Shown here: positions 4,658-8,657 of the stretch, piece by piece
Layout: every line of letters begins with the position of its first letter
Numbering within the stretch: position 1 is the first letter of the stretch
NCBI GenBank assembly: GCA_050732635.1
Contig: JBOHRE010000119.1
Span: 1-8,657 of the forward strand
Direction of reading: 5' to 3'
Length of the DNA stretch: 8,657 bases
Source: JBOHRE01 sp050732635
Lineage (GTDB): Bacteria > Gemmatimonadota > Gemmatimonadetes > Longimicrobiales > RSA9
Program-made: the position numbers and the translations under genes
Notes under the pieces: generated by a model
Database searches by the model: none
Told to the model about the DNA's origin: nothing
Seen by the model: the letters and a program-made list of their open reading frames with translations, nothing else

Positions 4658-5521
4658 ATGAGCCCGCGAATCTACGGTCCTGGACCCGGTGAGCCGGCGC
4701 TCCTGCGCGCGCTGCCGGATCTCAAGGGCATTCCCGTCGACGACGTGACCGGTCGGCCGACCGGCGAGCTGTGTGGCGTCTTGGTGGAGGCCGGCAGTGG
4801 GCTGGTCCGCTATCTCGATCTCGGGCTCAACGGCGCGGCGCGCCACGTGCTGGTGCCGGTCGGCCACGTCCGCTTCGAGGATCACGCGGACGGCCTGCGG
4901 GTGCGGCTGCGCGCCGCAGGCCGGGAGGACCTGTACGAGGTCCCGCCGTTCAGAGCGGAGTCGGCGCTGGACGCGAAGTACGAGAGCGAGCTCATGATCG
5001 CATTCAGCCGCCTGTTTTATGGCGAGCATTACTACGCTCACCCAGCCTATGATCACACGCGGATGTTCGCGGGGGCGCACCCCGTCGTCGGTGAGGCGCC
5101 ACTCGAGGAACCGGTCGGCCTGTATCCACTCTCGCGACTGAGGCGCTGGCGAGTGGCCAAGGGCGAGCCGGACGTGCGCGGCTGGCTGATCCGGGGAGCG
5201 GATGGCGTCGAGGCCGGCACGGTCACGGACCTGATCGTCGAGCCGGCCGCACAGCAGGTTCGCTACCTCCTCGTGCAGCGCTCCGGCGATGGGGCGACCA
5301 CCGTGCTGCCGATCGGCTACGCCGAGCTGGATCGCGCCGCGCAGGAGGTGCGCTCGGGGCCGCTGCGCGCTGATGACATTGCCGCGTTGGCCGCGGTCGA
5401 CGGACGGGCCGAGACACTCGACCGCGAGACCGAACGGATCCTGCTCGAGCAGGTCGAGGCGCGACTGAGCGGCGACCGCCGCTACCAGCGGCCTGACTTC
5501 CTGGCGCCGCCCATCCACTAG
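4658..5521 (+). CDS. Protein with two PRC-barrel domains
   Basis: A 287-residue, apparently cytoplasmic protein without signal peptide or membrane helix. The first PRC-barrel-like region is at about residues 17-95 (LKGIPVDDVTGRPTGEL, then a strand-rich stretch ending in RFEDHADGLRV). The second and clearer one is at about 150-245 (DVRGWLIRGADGVEAGTVTD, then VRYLLVQ). PRC-barrels occur in the photosynthetic reaction-centre H subunit, in RimM and in many small stress-related proteins. Lack of an N-terminal membrane helix argues against a true H subunit, and the rest is not RimM. The middle (about 100-145) has a Tyr/His-rich segment, YGEHYYAHPAYDH. Function unknown; no photosynthesis genes are visible. 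Start: ATG at 4658 has no SD. An ionic-stress or membrane-surface role would only be guesswork. Confidence 0.85.
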   Translation: MSPRIYGPGPGEPALLRALPDLKGIPVDDVTGRPTGELCGVLVEAGSGLVRYLDLGLNGAARHVLVPVGHVRFEDHADGLRVRLRAAGREDLYEVPPFRAESALDAKYESELMIAFSRLFYGEHYYAHPAYDHTRMFAGAHPVVGEAPLEEPVGLYPLSRLRRWRVAKGEPDVRGWLIRGADGVEAGTVTDLIVEPAAQQVRYLLVQRSGDGATTVLPIGYAELDRAAQEVRSGPLRADDIAALAAVDGRAETLDRETERILLEQVEARLSGDRRYQRPDFLAPPIH

Positions 5522-5595
5522 ATCAGACAGGTAGGCCCGGCGGCGTTCCCCAGGCGTCGAATAGCTCCGCCGCATGGACACCGAAGCGGCGGCCC

Positions 5596-5636
5596 GCCTC
5601 GGTGAGCCGGTCGCGGTGGCCGTTCGCCACCGAGGC
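5596..5636. other. Two mutually exclusive hairpins
   Basis: GCCTCGGTG (5596-5604) can pair with CACCGAGGC (5628-5636) to form a 9-bp stem. Alternatively GGTGGC (5615-5620) pairs with GCCACC (5626-5631) in a tight hairpin with a 5-nt loop. Both compete for 5628-5631. No T tract follows on either strand. It could be a leftover terminator-like element or a chance feature of GC-rich sequence. Confidence 0.35.
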
Positions 5637-5704
5637 CGCGCGCGGCCGCGACGCATGCCGTGCCCGGAAAGGCGAGGAAGCGCGGCCTTGGTCCCGGTCT
5701 CCGA

Positions 5705-5772
5705 TACACTTACACTTCCACTTCCACTTACCATTTACACTTGCTCTCGTCCCTTACACCTCCACCTTTACT
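5705..5772 (+). repeat. Degenerate hexanucleotide repeat upstream of the DUF6941-like gene
   Basis: Clear 6-bp units TACACT x2 (5705-5716), TCCACT x2 (5717-5728) and TACCAT (5729-5734), then a decayed continuation with TTACAC/TCCACC-type units to about 5772. The top strand is almost free of G. It ends about 10 bp before the ATG at 5783, and no SD is present. Placement matches the ppa repeat although the unit sequence differs. Confidence 0.7.
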
Positions 5773-5782
5773 GTCCCCCCGC

Positions 5783-6193
5783 ATGGAACTGATCCTCTCG
5801 GCCACGTGCGAGGATGCGCGCGTAAGGCCCGACGGCAAGCTCGATCTGATGGGCGTCTTCAGTCAGCTTCAGGCGCGCGACTTTCCCGCGCTGCAGGAGC
5901 GGATGACGGTGGCGTTCCTGATCGAGTGGGACGCCGGCGAGCATGGGCGTCATGACTTGCGCGCCGATCTGATCGGCACCGATGGCCGCGAGGTGCTGAC
6001 CATCGAAGGTCATACCGAGGTCGGGCGAGGGCCTGCAGCCGGCGCGCATCCGCAGACCCGGCTGATCATGCCGCTGAAGAACGTGGTCTTTCCCAGAGCC
6101 GGCACGTACCGATTCGAGTTGAACGTGGGCAGCACGCGTCGGCGCGGCTGTTCCGTCCATGTCGAGCACGCGCCGGACGCGTCCGCAAGCTGA
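5783..6193 (+). CDS. DUF6941-like small protein, function unknown
   Basis: A 136-residue soluble protein. The N-terminus MELILSATCEDARV, then GKLDLMGVFSQL (18-29), resembles the opening of proteins grouped as DUF6941, in which a short strand, a CxDA-type segment and a GKL-(hydrophobic)-GVF motif come first. This is from memory of the family, not a search. The rest alternates strands (MTVAFLIEW, HDLRADLIGTDG, TRLIMPLKNVVFP, GTYRFELNV), suggesting a beta-sandwich. No catalytic motif is evident. Start: ATG at 5783; upstream frame is only repeat-encoded Thr/Ser/Tyr/Pro sequence. There is no SD. Its leader holds a hexanucleotide repeat like that of ppa. It is 85 bp before the ArsR-type regulator on the same strand. 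Confidence 0.75.
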   Translation: MELILSATCEDARVRPDGKLDLMGVFSQLQARDFPALQERMTVAFLIEWDAGEHGRHDLRADLIGTDGREVLTIEGHTEVGRGPAAGAHPQTRLIMPLKNVVFPRAGTYRFELNVGSTRRRGCSVHVEHAPDASAS

Positions 6194-6201
6194 GTCCGTG
6201 G

Positions 6202-6219
6202 CAGGGACCCCACTCCCTG
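6202..6219 (+). other. Small stem-loop after the DUF6941-like gene
   Basis: CAGGGA (6202-6207) pairs with TCCCTG (6214-6219) over a 6-nt loop, 9 bp after the TGA. No T tract follows. A weak terminator or an operator for the ArsR-type regulator downstream are both possible; neither is shown. Confidence 0.3.
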
Positions 6220-6267
6220 GACGCGGGTAGCAGGCGCGACGTCGACAACGCCGGACGCACGACAATC

Positions 6268-6273
6268 AGGAGG
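6268..6273 (+). promoter_or_regulatory. Strong ribosome binding site fixing the GTG start of the ArsR-type gene
   Basis: A full AGGAGG ends 5 nt before GTG at 6279. This decides for the GTG, because no in-frame ATG exists before the HTH domain. Confidence 0.85.
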
Positions 6274-6278
6274 ACCGG

Positions 6279-6599
6279 GTGGCCCAGAATACAGAGCCGA
6301 GCTGCGAGGACATCGTTCGCGTCCTCGGTGCGCTCTCGGACGAGAACCGGTTCCGGATCGTGGAGCTGCTGGCCACGACCGATTCGGAGCTCGCCTGCGG
6401 CGCGATCGGCAGCCGGCTCGGACTGTCGCCGTCCCTGGTCTCACACCACCTGGCCATTCTCGAAACGGCCGGTCTCATCCAGCGACGCAAGAACGGGTTG
6501 TGGACGCTGAACCGGATCCGCAGAAAGGAATTGTCGCGGCACGTCGGCGCATTGGCCATGCTCGCAGGGCTGCCGGCGGCCTCGCCACCGCTGGCCTGA
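6279..6599 (+). CDS. ArsR-family winged-helix transcriptional regulator
   Basis: A 106-residue winged helix-turn-helix regulator. Residues 15-32 (VLGALSDENRFRIVELLA) form the opening ArsR helices. IGSRLGLSPSLVSHHLAIL (43-61) is the HTH with the recognition helix at about 50-62. GLIQRRKNGLWTLNRI (65-80) is the wing. Such proteins usually bind DNA as dimers and repress their own operon until a ligand or metal binds. The classical arsenite motif ELCVCDL is replaced by ELACGAIG, leaving only C40 there (plus C9), so a classical As(III) site is unlikely. No arsenic, metal or transport genes are adjacent, so the target is unknown. The C-terminal tail is Ala/Leu/Pro-rich. It converges on fumC with 2 bp between the stops and no terminator. 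Confidence 0.92.
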   Translation: MAQNTEPSCEDIVRVLGALSDENRFRIVELLATTDSELACGAIGSRLGLSPSLVSHHLAILETAGLIQRRKNGLWTLNRIRRKELSRHVGALAMLAGLPAASPPLA

Positions 6600-6601
6600 T
6601 C

Positions 6602-8005
6602 TCAGCCGCCGCCGGACAAGACACCGCCGGGGATGCCTGGCTCCGTCATCGCGCGCGCATCCAGGACCCGCTCCAACTCCGCGTCATCGAGTAGGCCGCG
6701 CTCACGAGCGACGGCGCGCGCCGTCAGACCACGCTGAAACGCCTCCTTTGCGATGGCCGCTGCCGCATCGTAGCCGATGTGCGGCGCGAGCGCGGTCGCC
6801 AGCGAGAGGTTGCCTTCGAGCAGCTCCGCGCAGCGTGCCTCGTTCGCCGTGATCCCGTCGACGCACTTCATGGCCAGCACGCGGGCCGCTGACGCGAGCA
6901 ACGCGATCGACTCCAGAAGCGCGTGCGCCATCACCGGCATCATTACGTTGAGCTCGAAGAAGCTGCCCAGGCCACCGATCGTGATCGTCGTATGGTTCCC
7001 CATGACCTGCGCGGCGACCATGGTCACGGCCTCCGGAATGACCGGATTGACCTTGCCCGGCATGATGCTCGAGCCCGGCTGTATGGCGGGTAGTGTGATC
7101 TCCGCGAGCCCGGCACGCGGTCCGCTCGCCAGCCAGCGAAGATCGTTGGCGATCTTGGTGAACGACACCGCCACCGTATTGAGAGCGCCCTGCGCGTACA
7201 CGATCGTGTCTCGCGTGGATTGCCGCTCGAAGTGATTGGCCGCTTCGGTGAATGGGAAGCCGGTCTCGCGGCTGAGGCGCGCGACCACTCGGCGCGCGAA
7301 ATCCGGGTGCGTGTTGATCCCGGTACCGACCGCCGTGCCGCCCAGCGGCAGCTCCGCCATATCCAGCTGCGCCTGGCGCACTCGCTGCATGCCCAGGCGG
7401 ACCTGCGCGGCGAATCCGCCGAACTCCTGGCCGAGCCGCACCGGTGTCGCGTCCATCAGATGCGTGCGCCCGGACTTCACGATGCCGTCGAATTCACGCG
7501 CCTTGCGCTCCAGCGACTCCGCCAGCCGATCGAGCTCCGGCAACAGCGCGTGCTGGATCTCCAGCACAGCCGCCAGCTGCATGGCTGTGGGAATCACGTC
7601 GTTGGACGATTGGCCGGCGTTGACGTGGTCGTTCGGGTGCACGTTGTCGTCTGCACCGAGGAGCGCCGCGGCACGGCGCGCGATCACCTCGTTCGCATTC
7701 ATGTTGGTCGAGGTGCCGCTGCCGGTCTGAAAGATGTCGACCACGAAATGCGAGTCGTGGTCACCATCGATCACCTCACCCGCCGCCCGCTGGATCGCGT
7801 CCGCCAGCTTCGCGTCCAGCAGATGGAGCTCCGTGTTGGTGGCCGCCGCCGCTCGCTTGATACGGCCCAACGCAGCAATGAAGGGCCGTGAGAAGCGCAG
7901 CTCGCTGATCGGAAAGTTCTCCACCGCCCGCTGCGTCTGTGCGCCCCACAGCGCCTCCGACGGCACCCGCATCTCACCCAGCGAATCCTTCTCGGTGCGC
8001 ATCAT
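6602..8005 (-). CDS. fumC: Class II fumarate hydratase (fumarase C)
   Basis: Interconverts fumarate and L-malate in the TCA cycle; an oxygen-stable, iron-free homotetramer of the aspartase/fumarase superfamily. The 467-residue product equals the E. coli FumC length. It contains the superfamily signature GSSIMPGKVNP (311-321) with catalytic S312, the conserved TGSGTSTNMNANEV region (94-107), the GQSSND motif (131-136) and SGRTHLMDATP (178-188) with H182. N-terminal MRVPSEALWGAQTQRAVENF is typical. Aspartase is less likely because the N-terminal and active-site stretches read as fumarase, but the two are close. Two adjacent ATGs (8005 and 8002) are possible; AAGGA touches the first, so spacing favours the second. 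It follows the SDR gene by 34 bp, probably in one operon, and converges with the ArsR-type gene. Confidence 0.96.
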   Translation of the reverse strand: MMRTEKDSLGEMRVPSEALWGAQTQRAVENFPISELRFSRPFIAALGRIKRAAAATNTELHLLDAKLADAIQRAAGEVIDGDHDSHFVVDIFQTGSGTSTNMNANEVIARRAAALLGADDNVHPNDHVNAGQSSNDVIPTAMQLAAVLEIQHALLPELDRLAESLERKAREFDGIVKSGRTHLMDATPVRLGQEFGGFAAQVRLGMQRVRQAQLDMAELPLGGTAVGTGINTHPDFARRVVARLSRETGFPFTEAANHFERQSTRDTIVYAQGALNTVAVSFTKIANDLRWLASGPRAGLAEITLPAIQPGSSIMPGKVNPVIPEAVTMVAAQVMGNHTTITIGGLGSFFELNVMMPVMAHALLESIALLASAARVLAMKCVDGITANEARCAELLEGNLSLATALAPHIGYDAAAAIAKEAFQRGLTARAVARERGLLDDAELERVLDARAMTEPGIPGGVLSGGG

Positions 8006-8039
8006 TCCTTGCGGTTGAAGTCGAGCTCCACGTCACTCG

Positions 8040-8657
8040 TCACTTGGAAGGCGGCCGCGACGGCCGCACCTCGATGCGACTCGGCAGCGTCCGCGCCGGC
8101 ATGTCGATGAGGTCGAGCACCAGCTGCCCGATATCCTCCGGCTGAATCTTCCAGTCGGCCTCACCTTGGCTGAACCCGGTGCTCACGCTGCCCGGCATGA
8201 CATAGCTGACGCGGACCCCGAGATGCCGCACTTCCTGCATGAACGCCTCGCTGAAGCCGATCAGGCCGAACTTGCTGGCATTGTATGCGGCACCGCCGGG
8301 AAACGCGTTCTTGCCCGCGAGGCTGCCGATGTTGATGACCCAGCTGTCGCCCACGGCGGCGAGGTGGGGCAGCGCGAAGTGAGAGCAGTAGAAGACACCG
8401 TCGAGGTTGGTCGCGATCACCGCCCGCCAGTCATCGACGGCAAGATCGGCGACGCTGCCGAATACGCCGATGCCGGCGTTGTTTACGAGGATGTCGAGCC
8501 GGCCGAACTCGGTAACGGTCCGCTGGACGAGCGCAGCGCAGGCATCGGCATCGCGCACATCGCAGGGTAGCGCGCGCACCGAGCCGCCCGTCGTGCCGCG
8601 CTCGAGCCGGTCCGCGGCGTGCTGCGCGGCGGCCGCATCGCGGCCGCAGATCATGAG
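8040..8657 (-). CDS. SDR-family oxidoreductase, partial (N-terminus beyond the right edge)
   Basis: A classical short-chain dehydrogenase/reductase. About 205 codons are visible, and the missing start should carry the TGxxxGIG cofactor loop. Counting from the Met codon at 8654, the visible motifs are NNAG (58-61), N83 (NLDG), catalytic S111 (IGSLAG), and Y124 with K128 (YNASK). PGSVSTGF (about 153-160) follows the active site. LICGRD after the second strand, with Arg two residues before Asp, is compatible with NADP preference. It ends in SRIEVRPSRPPSK, like many sugar- or acyl-reductase SDRs, so the substrate cannot be named. The gene lies 34 bp upstream of fumC on the same strand. Its promoter is outside the window. 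Confidence 0.93.
   Translation of the reverse strand, partial: LMICGRDAAAAQHAADRLERGTTGGSVRALPCDVRDADACAALVQRTVTEFGRLDILVNNAGIGVFGSVADLAVDDWRAVIATNLDGVFYCSHFALPHLAAVGDSWVINIGSLAGKNAFPGGAAYNASKFGLIGFSEAFMQEVRHLGVRVSYVMPGSVSTGFSQGEADWKIQPEDIGQLVLDLIDMPARTLPSRIEVRPSRPPSK

Larger units (their letters stand above)
5522..5782. other. Intergenic region before the DUF6941-like gene
   Basis: These 261 bases hold a GC-rich inverted-repeat cluster (5596-5636) and then a G-poor hexanucleotide repeat (5705-5772). A possible promoter, TTGGTC (5688-5693) with TACACT (5711-5716) at 17-nt spacing, would place the -10 inside the repeat. I see no credible coding sequence. Confidence 0.4.

Noticed and set aside
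4574..5734. 386-codon open frame on the minus strand
   Set aside because: Antisense to the PRC-barrel gene; its N-terminus is just the translated hexanucleotide repeat (Ser-Gly/Ser-Val alternation).
5574..5792. Possible small plus-strand gene before the DUF6941-like gene
   Set aside because: No SD, no protein-like motif; it runs through the hairpin cluster and the repeat and overlaps the next start codon in another frame.
7220..7891. 223-codon open frame on the plus strand inside fumC
   Set aside because: Antisense shadow of a fully conserved fumarase.

Overview
This is a GC-rich bacterial window with compact, mostly short operons on both strands. Two entries run off the edges. The base composition, the short lipoprotein with a classical lipobox, and the mix of Shine-Dalgarno (SD) and SD-less starts suggest a Gram-negative, high-GC bacterium. 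Gemmatimonadota would fit, but nothing visible here proves the phylum. No mobile element, CRISPR array, rRNA or tRNA was found.

Layout. Positions 1-1165 (minus strand) hold a pterin operon in the order 6-pyruvoyl-tetrahydropterin synthase (PTPS), folE, SDR-family oxidoreductase (partial). These could carry GTP to dihydroneopterin triphosphate, then 6-pyruvoyl-tetrahydropterin, then a reduced biopterin-type cofactor. Just upstream, positions 1279-1508 (minus) hold a self-contained non-coding RNA unit with its own promoter and intrinsic terminator. The RNA folds as a long closing helix, a central bubble with a small hairpin on its 3' side, and a terminal rod, which is the 6S RNA architecture. 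Positions 1838-2707 (minus) encode endonuclease IV (nfo). Divergent from it is the inorganic pyrophosphatase gene (ppa, 2927-3493, plus), whose start codon is immediately preceded by nine hexanucleotide units. A strong hairpin at the ppa stop codon separates it from a convergent gene for a tiny acidic, methionine-rich lipoprotein (3538-3738, minus), which has its own promoter.

From 4084 to 6599 four genes run on the plus strand: a membrane-anchored zinc-ribbon protein, a protein with two PRC-barrel domains, a DUF6941-like small protein (again preceded by a hexanucleotide repeat and no SD), and an ArsR-family regulator. The last meets fumarase fumC (minus) tail to tail with only 2 bp between stop codons. 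fumC follows a second, 5'-truncated SDR gene (8040-8657, minus) by 34 bp, so these two are probably co-transcribed.

Most genes are housekeeping: base-excision repair, pyrophosphate removal, TCA cycle and pterin synthesis. The parts most worth a second look are the putative 6S RNA, the biopterin-type operon, the two period-6 repeats placed directly before SD-less start codons, and the Met/Asp-rich repeat lipoprotein.
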